The position numbers and the translations under genes were made by a program. Shown piece by piece: positions 9,001-16,287 of a DNA stretch of 55,047 bases; position 1 is the first letter of the stretch, and each line of letters begins with the position of its first letter. The DNA lies in NCBI GenBank assembly GCA_030652255.1, contig JAUSAZ010000139.1, positions 1-55,047 on the forward strand, in the 5' to 3' direction. This DNA is from Myxococcales bacterium. Lineage in GTDB: Bacteria > Myxococcota_A > Polyangia > Polyangiales > Ga0077539. The notes under the pieces are model-generated. The model had not been told where the DNA came from. It searched no databases and worked only from the letters and a program-made list of their open reading frames with translations.

Positions 9001-9558
9001 GCCGAGCAGGCGGCGGCGGCAGAGGCGGAGGCCGAGCGACTGCGGCAGGAGGCCGAGGCGCAGGCGGCGGCCGATGCCGAGGCCGAGCGGCAGCGGCTGG
9101 AGGCCGAGGCGCAGGCAGCGGCCGAGGCCGAGGCCGCCGCGGCGCAGGCAGCGGCGGAGGAGCAGGCGCGGATCGAGGCGGAAGCCGAGCGGATCCGACA
9201 GGAGCAGGAGGCGGCGGCGGCGGCGGAGGCCGAGCGGCAGCGGCAGGAGGCCGAGGCGCAGGCAGCGGCGGAGGCGGAGGCCGAGCGGTTGCGGCAGGAG
9301 GCCGAGGCGCAGGCAGCGGCGGAGGCGGAGGCCGAGGCCGAGCGGCAGCGGCTGGAGGCCGAGGCGCAGGCAGCGGCCGAGGCCGAGCGGCAGCGGCAGG
9401 AGGCCGAGGCGCAGGCAGCGGCGGAGGCCGAGGCCGAGGCCGAGCGGCTGCGACAGGAGGCGGCCGAGGCGGCAGCGGCGGAGCAGGCGCGGCTGGAGGC
9501 CGAGGAGGCCGAGCGGCGGCGGCAGGAGGAGGAAGCGGCGAACAACCCACCTCCGTGA
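6070..9558 (+). CDS. Giant lipoprotein: TSP3-like stretch, Cys-rich NGCE repeats, long charged helix
   Basis: 1162 residues from the ATG at 6070, preceded by GGAAGGAG at 6051-6058. A signal peptide ends in a lipobox (LLLLAAGC). About residues 210-245 read DSDRDGDFDWADNCPFVANA then DTNRDGQGDACE, a calcium-binding thrombospondin type-3 pattern. Residues about 245-790 are a long series of Cys-rich units built on NCDGNAANGCE and CGACGRxC. The last roughly 365 residues are almost only E, A, R, Q and L in units such as AERQRLEAEAAAA, predicting a very long single helix or coiled coil of TolA type. The protein ends NNPPP. It is probably a surface stalk or envelope-spanning rod; function unknown. Confidence 0.85.
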   Translation: MPHRRPRPFTHALRAAPLLLLAAGCGTDNATAADAAVEGVSRTAQAVISDSLHGGGTPGFLFLPPMVPRPAQFGDFVPTATPTVRVDELNPNGTTRRTLATFTANSGPGHERLRVHLQGHPCDDDDDDGDTDPEGYFLARWKTNNANLSVNGRYRVRVMIPAIGGGDREVGFADVDVVRNEQEFRTVDTGNYVPLVNGRVLRIKFRLDRPAVDSDRDGDFDWADNCPFVANANQLDTNRDGQGDACECTGVVCAATDGCHSAGTCNPTNGACSNPVKANGSLCSLAGATGACTSGVCGVRSCNVGLGNCDANGANGCETPTTTVTNCRACGTVCRDAPNATATCTLTGCGLACDAGYGNCDGNAANGCERSVATDVANCGACGRTCGAGQTCVAGACTALTCTGGAANCDGNVTNGCETTPATDVANCGACGRACSTAHATPTCTAGTCFVGACAAGFGDCDGNAANGCEVATTADVNHCGACGRVCALAHATSACTTGACAIGACDAGWADCDGIASNGCEAATTTVDNCGACGRTCDLANAAETCAAGACALGACATGFGNCDGNAANGCEADLTDPASCGACGHACPSGAHATPTCGANTCGLSCETGWADANHDAADGCELDVTTDANCGSAGNACTSSHGVTSTCEGGRCSTVACAGTTANCDGNAVNGCERDVATDATSCGACGHACSFPHAAPECTNGACGFSVCQSGWADCDGVASNGCEVDLTSDAAHCGACNFAACTYANGTGTCSNRQCALATCASGFVDRDHDPANGCEVDLELERIHAEQLANEQERLRLEAEAAAAAAEAERQRLEAEAAAAAAAAAEEAERQRLEAEAAAAQAEAAEAERQRLEAEAAAAAAEAERQRLEAEAAAAEAEAERQRQEQAAAEAERQRLEAEAEAARQEAAAAEAEAERQRLEAEAAAAEAERLRQEAETERQRQEAEAAAAEAERQRLEAEAAAAEAERLRQEAEQAAAAEAEAERLRQEAEAQAAADAEAERQRLEAEAQAAAEAEAAAAQAAAEEQARIEAEAERIRQEQEAAAAAEAERQRQEAEAQAAAEAEAERLRQEAEAQAAAEAEAEAERQRLEAEAQAAAEAERQRQEAEAQAAAEAEAEAERLRQEAAEAAAAEQARLEAEEAERRRQEEEAANNPPP

Positions 9559-9672
9559 CGGGTCCGCAGGGCTGACCGCCGTCCGGTCGTCGCCCCGACA
9601 CTCCCTCGAAGCGGCATGACGCTCCCCGTCGCGCCGATGCTTCTCCCTCCCCCCCCCCCAATACCCCCCGGT

Positions 9673-9804
9673 TTACGGCGACCCGAGCCGCAGGTGCACG
9701 CGCGCCTGGGTGACCACCAGCGCCTCCTGGCGCCCGTCGATGGGCGCCACCATCTGCTGCGCAGCGCGCGAAAACGCCGCGTGCTCCCGCTCTACCCGTC
9801 GCAC
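9673..9804 (-). CDS. Possible 43-residue ORF or gene remnant
   Basis: A GTG-initiated frame (VRRVEREHAAFSRAAQQM then VAPIDGRQEALVVTQARVHL) ends with TAA. Its composition is protein-like and unlike the shadow frames nearby, but there is no clear ribosome binding site and I recognise no family. It lies between the end of the giant lipoprotein and the SDR gene, antisense to both. It may be the 3' end of a lost gene. Confidence 0.25.
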   Translation of the reverse strand: MRRVEREHAAFSRAAQQMVAPIDGRQEALVVTQARVHLRLGSP

Positions 9805-9845
9805 CCTTGACCGTCCCGACGAATGCCCGCTCAATGCCCGCCGCC

Positions 9846-10646
9846 ATGTCCCCCGACGCCTCTCCCTTCCGCCCAGGGCTCTTCGCCGGCCGCGTCGCGA
9901 TCATCACCGGCGGCGGCACCGGCATCGGCCTCGCCATCGCCGAAGAGCTCGCCTCCCTCGGCGCCTCGGTCGCCCTCTGCGGCCGCCGTGTCGAGCCCGT
10001 CACCCTCGCCGCCGAGGCCCTCTCCGCCAGGGGGTACCCCGCCATGGCGGGCTCCGTCGACATCCGCCAGCCGGAGGCCATCGAGGCCTTCGTGCGCGCC
10101 GTCGTCGAGCGCTTCGGGCACGTCGACATCCTCGTCAACAACGCCGGTGGGCAGTTTCCGTCGCCCGCGAAGCTCATCTCCCCGAAGGGCTTCGAGGCCG
10201 TCGTGCGCAACAACCTCCTCGGCACCTTCAACGTCACCAGCGCCGTGGCCAACATCGCCATGATCCCGCAGCGCCGCGGGCGGATCATCAACGTCATCGC
10301 CAACGTCGCGCGCGGCTTCCCGGGCATGGCCCACACCGGCGCGGCCCGCGCGGGCGTCGACAACCTCACCAAGAGCCTCGCCGTCGAGTGGGCCCCCTAC
10401 GGCATCCAGGTCAACGCCGTCGCGCCCGGCACCATCCGCTCGACGGGTACCGACCGCTACCCCCCCGAGCTCGTCGTGAAGGCCGAGCAGCAGACCCCCG
10501 CCGGCCGCCTCGGCAGCCCCGCGGAGGTCTCCCACCTGGTGACCTTCCTCGCCAGCGACGCGGCCGACTACGTCACCGGGTCGACCTTCTACATCGACGG
10601 CGGCGCCTCGCTCTGGGGTGACATCTGGGAGCTCGATCGTGACTGA
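9846..10646 (+). CDS. Short-chain dehydrogenase, trans-2-enoyl-CoA/2,4-dienoyl-CoA reductase-like
   Basis: 266 residues from the ATG at 9846; 9834 and a TTG at 9807 are alternatives. A Rossmann fold starts VAIITGGGTGIGLAIAEEL, with NNAG at the expected place. The usual YxxxK is absent: the segment reads FPGMAHTGAARAGVDNLTKS, which matches the peroxisomal trans-2-enoyl-CoA reductase (PECR) and 2,4-dienoyl-CoA reductase branch where Tyr is not used. The likely reaction is NADPH-dependent reduction of an enoyl-CoA in fatty acid metabolism. It overlaps the next gene by 8 bp and so heads a three-gene operon with the GST-like protein and cardiolipin synthase. Confidence 0.85.
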   Translation: MSPDASPFRPGLFAGRVAIITGGGTGIGLAIAEELASLGASVALCGRRVEPVTLAAEALSARGYPAMAGSVDIRQPEAIEAFVRAVVERFGHVDILVNNAGGQFPSPAKLISPKGFEAVVRNNLLGTFNVTSAVANIAMIPQRRGRIINVIANVARGFPGMAHTGAARAGVDNLTKSLAVEWAPYGIQVNAVAPGTIRSTGTDRYPPELVVKAEQQTPAGRLGSPAEVSHLVTFLASDAADYVTGSTFYIDGGASLWGDIWELDRD

Positions 10647-11388
10647 CCTCGTCCTCGTGACCATTCCCTTCTCGCACTACTGCGACAAGGCCCGCTGGGC
10701 CCTCGACCGCGCGGGGATCCCCTACGAAGAGCGCGCCCACCTGCCGTTGATGCACTACCTCCCGGCGCGCCTCGCGGGCGGGGCGAAGACCGTCCCGGTG
10801 CTCAAGACCCCCGAGCGCACGATCCGCGACTCCACCGACATCCTGCACTGGGTCGACGCCCGCCTCCCGGCGCCGCGGCGGCTCTTCCCCGACGAGCCCG
10901 ACGCCCGCGCCGAGGTGGTGCGCTGGGAGGAGCGCTTCGACGCCAGCCTCGGCCCCGCCGCCCGCCGCTGGGCCTACGGCCACCTGCTCCCGGACCTCGA
11001 GAACACCCGGCGCTTGATGCAGCAGAACGTTCCCGCCGCCGAGGCCCTCGCGGTGCGCGCGGCCTACCCCGTGGCGCGCGAGATCATCCGCCGCGGGCTC
11101 AACATCAACCCCGAGAGCTGCGCCCGCTCGCTGGCCCGCCTCCACGAGCTCTTCGACGAGGTCGGCGCGGCCGTGTCCGGGGGGAGGGAGTTCCTCGTGG
11201 GCGACCGGCTCTCGGCCGCGGACGTCACCTTCGCGGCCCTCGCGGCGCCCGCCCTCTTCCCCGACCGCGTCACCCGCTGGCTGTGCCCGCGCGACCAGCT
11301 CCCCGCCCCGATGCGCGCCGAGGTCGACCGCTTCCGCGCGACCCCCGCTGGCGCCTACGCCCTGCGGCTCTATTCCCACCACCGCTGA
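10639..11388 (+). CDS. Glutathione S-transferase family protein
   Basis: 249 residues from the GTG at 10639. The N-terminus VTIPFSHYCDKARWALDRAG is a thioredoxin-fold GST start with a Cys in the active-site helix, followed by the conserved cis-Pro region KTVPVLKTPE and DSTDILHWVD. The C-terminal half is all-helical and includes FLVGDRLSAADVTFAAL, the GST N-capping/hydrophobic-staple motif. The substrate cannot be told. It overlaps the SDR stop, and its own TGA shares one base with the ATG of the cardiolipin synthase, so translation of all three is coupled. Confidence 0.85.
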   Translation: MTDLVLVTIPFSHYCDKARWALDRAGIPYEERAHLPLMHYLPARLAGGAKTVPVLKTPERTIRDSTDILHWVDARLPAPRRLFPDEPDARAEVVRWEERFDASLGPAARRWAYGHLLPDLENTRRLMQQNVPAAEALAVRAAYPVAREIIRRGLNINPESCARSLARLHELFDEVGAAVSGGREFLVGDRLSAADVTFAALAAPALFPDRVTRWLCPRDQLPAPMRAEVDRFRATPAGAYALRLYSHHR

Positions 11389-12575
11389 TGTCCTGCATCA
11401 CCGACGAGTCCCCGGTCGACCTCGACGTCTCCGGGGAGCGCATCACCCTGCTCCGCGACGGCGCCGAGGCCATCCCCGCGATGCTCAAGGCCATCCGCGC
11501 GGCGCGCCACGAGGTGGTGCTGGAGATGTACTGGCTCGACGACAGCGTGGTCGGCAAGGCCTTCGTCGACGCCCTCACGGGCAGCGCGCGGGCGGGCGCG
11601 GCGGTGTACGTCCTCTACGACGCCATCGGCTCGCTCGGCGTCGACCCCGCGCTCTACACCGACCTCCTCGCCGCGGGCGCGCGGGTGCTGGAGTTCAACC
11701 CCATCGCCCCGTGGCGCCAGCGCTTCCGCGCGGGCTGGGTGTCCCAGCGCGACCACCGCAAGATGCTCGTCGTCGACGAGCGCGTGGCCTTCGTCGGCGG
11801 GCTCAACCTCGGGCTCCAGTGGCTGTGCCGCGCCGAGGGCGGCGGCGGCTGGCGCGACGACGTGGCCATGGTGGTCGGACCCACCGCCGCGCGGGTGCGG
11901 GCGCTCTTCTTCGAGACCTGGGCGAAGCAGGGTGGCGAGTGCCCGAAGCACCTCCGGGTGTTCACCTCGCGCGAGCGCGCCGCCGCCGCCCGCGAAGAGC
12001 TCGGCATCTCCAACATGAGCCGGCGCCACCCCGTGGTGGCCGTGCTGGGCCACGACGCCTGGGGCGCGCGCTGGGCCATCCGCCGCGCCTACCTCTCGCG
12101 CATCCGCAACTCCGAGCGGCGGGTGCTCATCGCCAACTCGTACTTCGTCCCCGACGCGCGGGTGAAGCGCGCGCTGAAGTACGCCGCGCGGCGAGGCGTC
12201 GAGGTGCGGGTGATCGTCCCGGGCGTCAGCGACGTGCCCGCCGTGAAGTACGCCACCGAGTGGCTGTACACCGAGCTCATGACCGCCGGCATCCACGTGC
12301 ACGAGTGGACCCCGGGCATCCTCCACTCCAAGACCCTGCTCGTCGACGACTGGGCCACCACCGGCAGCTACAACCTCGACTACCGGTCGTTCCGGTACAA
12401 CCTCGAGGCCAACCTCGCGAGCACCGACCCGTCCTTCGTCGCCTCCGTCGAGGACTCCATGCGCAAGGACCTCGCGGAGTCCACCCGAGAGATCGACCTC
12501 GCCACCTGGAAGAAGCGCCCGCTCATCGAGAAGCTGCGCTCGTGGCTCTTCTACCTCGTGCGCAAGCTGCTCTGA
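11388..12575 (+). CDS. cls: Cardiolipin synthase / phospholipase D family
   Basis: 395 residues starting at the ATG in a TGATG overlap with the GST gene. Both HKD motifs are intact: RDHRKMLVVDERVAFVGGLN near residue 122 and LHSKTLLVDDWATTGSYNLD near residue 310. These catalyse phosphatidyl transfer via a phospho-His intermediate. There are no N-terminal transmembrane helices, as in the ClsB/ClsC type. The link with an enoyl-CoA-type reductase and a GST suggests a lipid modification or repair operon, which is inference. Confidence 0.88.
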   Translation: MSCITDESPVDLDVSGERITLLRDGAEAIPAMLKAIRAARHEVVLEMYWLDDSVVGKAFVDALTGSARAGAAVYVLYDAIGSLGVDPALYTDLLAAGARVLEFNPIAPWRQRFRAGWVSQRDHRKMLVVDERVAFVGGLNLGLQWLCRAEGGGGWRDDVAMVVGPTAARVRALFFETWAKQGGECPKHLRVFTSRERAAAAREELGISNMSRRHPVVAVLGHDAWGARWAIRRAYLSRIRNSERRVLIANSYFVPDARVKRALKYAARRGVEVRVIVPGVSDVPAVKYATEWLYTELMTAGIHVHEWTPGILHSKTLLVDDWATTGSYNLDYRSFRYNLEANLASTDPSFVASVEDSMRKDLAESTREIDLATWKKRPLIEKLRSWLFYLVRKLL

Positions 12576-12582
12576 CGAGCGC

Positions 12583-13755
12583 CTACGGCCGCGCCTCGGT
12601 GGCCTCCAGCCGGCACTCGTAGGCCGCGCCCGCGCGCGACCCGCCGGTCATCACGGTGTACCGGTTGCGAAACAGCGGGCACATGAAGCTCACCGACGGG
12701 CACTGCGTGCCGCAGGCGTCGTCGTTCTCCGCCACCGCGCTGGCGTGGGTGCACGGCCCGTCGCCCGCGCACACGCGCACCACCGGGTTGCCCGCGCAGG
12801 AGCCCGCCCCGCACGCGGCGTTGCACCCGACGGTCACCCGCGTACCCGGCGTGCACGACAGCGCCCGGTCGACCACCCAGCCGCAGTCGCGCGCCGCGCC
12901 GTCAGCGTCCGCGGCGCACGCGTCCGTCGGGTCGTTGGACACCGGCGGGTCCGTCGCGGGGATCTCCACCTCGCGGAACACCTCGTTGTCGTCGTAGCTG
13001 GACTCCGTGAGGCCGCGCAGCTCGTTGATGCGCGCGCGCACCCGGTAGCGCCCCGGCGGCACGTCGGTGATGTCGATGTACTGGCAGTCGAGCGCGCGGT
13101 CGTAGAGGTCGAACCACCCGGCGTGGATGCCCTGGTCGACGCAGGTGTACGCCTCGCCCGGGCGCAGGGCGCGGCCCATGTCCATGTACCGCGCGCTGTC
13201 GAGCAGGCAGAACGACTGCTTGTGCCCGCGCGCCACCTCCGTGTCGCTCGACATGGCCATCAGCCGATAGTCGGCATATCCGCGGAAGTGATAGTGCATG
13301 TGACAGGCGCCGTACTCGAAGCGCCCGTCGGGACGGTTGTTGATCACCGGCGGCCCGAGATAGAGATCCCCCGCGCCGATGTTGGGGGTGATGAGGTCGA
13401 AGCGCAGCAGGCGCCGGCGGCCCGGCATGGTGCAGCCCTCCATCACCTCGCACGAGCCCGGCGCAAACGAGCGCGTCTGGATCTGCACCCGGTCGATGAC
13501 CGGGATGAGGTTGGGCAGCGGGCAGCTCGGGTCAGGGTCGATCAGGCCGCCGTCGCGCAGCCGTCGCCGCGGGTCGCAGGGGTCGACCACGTCGGCGGTC
13601 GTCGGCACGTCGACCGCGGCGGGTGCGTCCATCCCCGAGGCGACGGCGTCCACCGCGGCGTCTCCTGCGTCGACGGTCGGGGTGACCGCGGGGTCATCAC
13701 CACACCCGATGAGCGCGGCCGTGAGGGTGAACACCGCGAGGCCGATGGGGCGCAT
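12583..13755 (-). CDS. Bacterial lysyl oxidase, lipoprotein
   Basis: 390 residues from the ATG at 13755; an ATG at 13767 is also possible. A lipobox (LTAALIGC) is followed by an Asp/Ala-rich linker. The catalytic domain spans about residues 80-265. CHMHYHF at 151-157 supplies the three copper His, HKQSFCLLDS holds the candidate quinone Lys (K179), and DLYDRALDCQYIDITDVPPG holds the candidate quinone Tyr (Y218), all in animal LOX order. A Cys-rich tail of about 100 residues follows. LOX enzymes oxidise Lys amines to aldehydes for crosslinking. It diverges from the beta-propeller lipoprotein with 79 bp between starts. Confidence 0.85.
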   Translation of the reverse strand: MRPIGLAVFTLTAALIGCGDDPAVTPTVDAGDAAVDAVASGMDAPAAVDVPTTADVVDPCDPRRRLRDGGLIDPDPSCPLPNLIPVIDRVQIQTRSFAPGSCEVMEGCTMPGRRRLLRFDLITPNIGAGDLYLGPPVINNRPDGRFEYGACHMHYHFRGYADYRLMAMSSDTEVARGHKQSFCLLDSARYMDMGRALRPGEAYTCVDQGIHAGWFDLYDRALDCQYIDITDVPPGRYRVRARINELRGLTESSYDDNEVFREVEIPATDPPVSNDPTDACAADADGAARDCGWVVDRALSCTPGTRVTVGCNAACGAGSCAGNPVVRVCAGDGPCTHASAVAENDDACGTQCPSVSFMCPLFRNRYTVMTGGSRAGAAYECRLEATEARP

Positions 13756-13834
13756 GGCGGCGGACATTGCCAGCGCGCCGGAGACCGTGGCAAGAGTGGC
13801 GGGCGGTTTGATAGCAGCGGAGCGTCGAGAAGAC

Positions 13835-15481
13835 ATGAGCGTCATGCGGGCCAGGACGGTGGTGATCGCGGCGGTGTGGGCGCTCGGGTGCGCGGACGAG
13901 CCGCGGGTGTTCGTCGCCGACGCGGGTCGGCGAGACGTCGCCGCCGCCGACCGCGGAGGGCCGGTCGACACGGGCGTGGTGGCGCCGGACGATGTGGGCG
14001 TCGCGGTCGACCGGCCGCCCGTCACCACCATGCGAGACTTCGTGCGCCCGGGGGCGCCCACCGACTCGCCCGCGCGCTTCGACGGCGCCGACGACCCGGC
14101 GGCCTCCCCCTCGGTGGTCTATCCCGAGAACGAGACGGTCATTCCCCCCAACCTGCCGTCCTTCGAGATCCACTTCCGCCCCGGGGCGGGCAATGACCTC
14201 TTCGAGGTGTCCTTCGCCGGCGCGGTCACCGTCGCGCGCTTCTACACCCGCTGCGCGCCCCTCGGCGGCGGCTGCGCGCTCACCCTCAACGAGACCGACC
14301 TCGCCCAGGTGGCCGACGCCGCCCGCGGCCGCGGCAACGTCGTGGTCACCGTGCGCGGCACCCGCTCGCCCGACGGCTCCACGGAGTCCAACGCCGTCGG
14401 CCGCTCGGCGCCCATCACCCTCGGCGTGACCCGCGACTCCCTCCGCGGCGCCGTGTACTGGTGGGCCTCGTCGGGCAGCATCGTGCGCTACGACATGGGC
14501 ACCCCCGGGTCGCGCGCCGAGATCTTCCTCCGCGGCGACCTCGTCGGCTGCTACGGCTGCCACGCCCTCTCGCGCGACGGCACGCGCATCTGGGCCGGGC
14601 GCGGCCCCATCCCCGGCCTCGTGGCGACCCCCATCCTCGACGTCGCGACGCGCACTGCGCAGGGCAGCGCCTTCAACGCCAGCTTCGGCAGCTTCTCTCC
14701 CGACAACGCCCGCTACCTCGCCTCCGACGGCGTGCGCCTGGCGCTCCTCAACGGCGCCAACGGGGCGGCCATCCCCGGGCTCGCGGCCGGCACCATCGGC
14801 TCGATGCCCGACTGGTCGCCCGACGGCACGCAGGCGGTGTTCTCGCGCCCTCAGGTGGTGCCGCCCTTCGCCCCCACCGGCCACTCGGGCGCCGCCGACC
14901 TGATGCTCATGCCCTGGACGGGCACGGCCTTCGGGGCGGCCACCACGCTGCTGCGCAGCGAGGGCATCAACCAGTACTATCCGTCGTTCTCTCCCGACAA
15001 CCGCTGGGTGTTGTTCAATCGCGCGAGCGGGGAGTCTTCGAGCAACCTCGGGGCGCAGCTCTGGGTGACGCCCGCCGCGGGGGGCGAGCCCATCCGCCTC
15101 ACGCGCGCCGACGGCGGCGACGCCAACGGCAACTCGTGGCCCAAGTGGACGCCCTTCGTCGAGCGCACCGGCGGCGAGGTCGACGAGCCCCTGCTGTGGC
15201 TCACGTTCTCCAGCCGGCGCGACTACGGTTTGCGCATCCAGCAGCAGAGCCGCTCGCCCGGCGACCGCACCACGCAGCTCTGGATGGCGGCCTTCCGCCC
15301 GACCACGCGCGGCGGCGACCCGAGCACCCCGGGCTTCTGGCTCCCCTTCCAGAACATCGACCAGGGCAACCACATCGCGCAGTGGGTGCCGTCGCTGCAA
15401 CGGCAGGAGTGCGGCACCGGGATGGTGTGCGCCAACGGCGAGACCTGCATCGGCGGCCGCTGCATCGGCGCGCCTCCGTGA
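13835..15481 (+). CDS. PD40/TolB-like beta-propeller lipoprotein with CxxCH heme motif
   Basis: 548 residues from the ATG at 13835. A signal peptide ends AAVWALGC, followed by an Asp/Val linker. The middle carries a single c-type heme motif, GCYGCHALSRDGTRI (about residues 238-250), then PD40/WD40-like blades recognisable by FSPDNARYLASDG, DWSPDGTQAVFS and FSPDNRWVLFN. The end is a small Cys knot (CGTGMVCANGETCIGGRC). It is probably an outer-membrane or surface electron carrier or binding protein; substrate unknown. Its stop overlaps the DUF455 start (GTGA), and it faces the lysyl oxidase gene. Confidence 0.8.
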   Translation: MSVMRARTVVIAAVWALGCADEPRVFVADAGRRDVAAADRGGPVDTGVVAPDDVGVAVDRPPVTTMRDFVRPGAPTDSPARFDGADDPAASPSVVYPENETVIPPNLPSFEIHFRPGAGNDLFEVSFAGAVTVARFYTRCAPLGGGCALTLNETDLAQVADAARGRGNVVVTVRGTRSPDGSTESNAVGRSAPITLGVTRDSLRGAVYWWASSGSIVRYDMGTPGSRAEIFLRGDLVGCYGCHALSRDGTRIWAGRGPIPGLVATPILDVATRTAQGSAFNASFGSFSPDNARYLASDGVRLALLNGANGAAIPGLAAGTIGSMPDWSPDGTQAVFSRPQVVPPFAPTGHSGAADLMLMPWTGTAFGAATTLLRSEGINQYYPSFSPDNRWVLFNRASGESSSNLGAQLWVTPAAGGEPIRLTRADGGDANGNSWPKWTPFVERTGGEVDEPLLWLTFSSRRDYGLRIQQQSRSPGDRTTQLWMAAFRPTTRGGDPSTPGFWLPFQNIDQGNHIAQWVPSLQRQECGTGMVCANGETCIGGRCIGAPP

Positions 15482-16287
15482 CCACCAACGCCCTGCACGA
15501 GTGGGCGCTGTCCTATCTCCTGTCCGATGACATCTCGGTAAAGTTCTCGCCACCTCCCCCGCCTCCCATTGCCGACACCGACCCGGTCGCGGAGCCCTCA
15601 CCGGGGCTGCGCCCGGGGCGCCCGCGGGAGTTCACCCGCATCGAGCGCGCGGAGAAGAGCCCGAAGGCGGGCGCCCTGCGAGACCCGAAGAAGCGCGGGT
15701 GGTTGTTCCACACCTTCATGCACCATGAGCTTCAGGCCGCCGAGCTGATGGCCTGGGCCATCGTGGCGTATCCCGATACGCCCGCGGCCTTCCGCCGGGG
15801 ACTTGCCAACATCCTGTTGGATGAAGTGCGCCACATGGTGATGTATCGGGAGGCGCTGGAGCCCTTGGGTTGTGCGGTGGGGGAATTCGGGGTGCGCGAC
15901 TGGTTCTGGCAGCGGGTGCCCGCGGCGAAGAGCCCGGCGGAGTTCTGCGCGGTGATGGGCCTCGGGCTGGAGGCCGCCAACCTCGATCACAGCCGACGGT
16001 ATGCCCAGTGGCTTCGCGAGGCAGGCGACGCGCGCGGGGCCGAGCTGCAAGCCCTCGTCGGCGAGGAAGAACTCCCCCACGTGCGCTTCGCGCTGCACTG
16101 GTTCAAGCGCTTCGCGGGCGCGACGGACTTCGCGACGTGGTGCGCCCACCTGCCGCCGCCGCTCTCGCCGGTGCTGCTCCGGGGCCTGCCCCTGGACGTC
16201 GACCGCCGCACCCGCGCGGGCATGGACCCGTCGTTCATCGAACAGCTCGCCGCCGTTCGCTTCGACCCGAAGGCCTCGCGGGCGTGA
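15478..16287 (+). CDS. DUF455 ferritin-like protein
   Basis: 269 residues from a GTG overlapping the previous stop. The conserved helical core carries likely di-iron ligands in FHTFMHHELQAAELMAWAI, LLDEVRHMVMYREAL and GEEELPHVRFALHWF, the pattern of the DUF455 ferritin-like family. An N-terminal Pro-rich stretch precedes it. Function of the family is not established; a metal-dependent oxidase or hydroxylase role is plausible from the fold. It is coupled on both sides by GTGA overlaps, upstream to the heme-motif lipoprotein and downstream to an ATP-grasp-like gene. Confidence 0.8.
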   Translation: MTTNALHEWALSYLLSDDISVKFSPPPPPPIADTDPVAEPSPGLRPGRPREFTRIERAEKSPKAGALRDPKKRGWLFHTFMHHELQAAELMAWAIVAYPDTPAAFRRGLANILLDEVRHMVMYREALEPLGCAVGEFGVRDWFWQRVPAAKSPAEFCAVMGLGLEAANLDHSRRYAQWLREAGDARGAELQALVGEEELPHVRFALHWFKRFAGATDFATWCAHLPPPLSPVLLRGLPLDVDRRTRAGMDPSFIEQLAAVRFDPKASRA

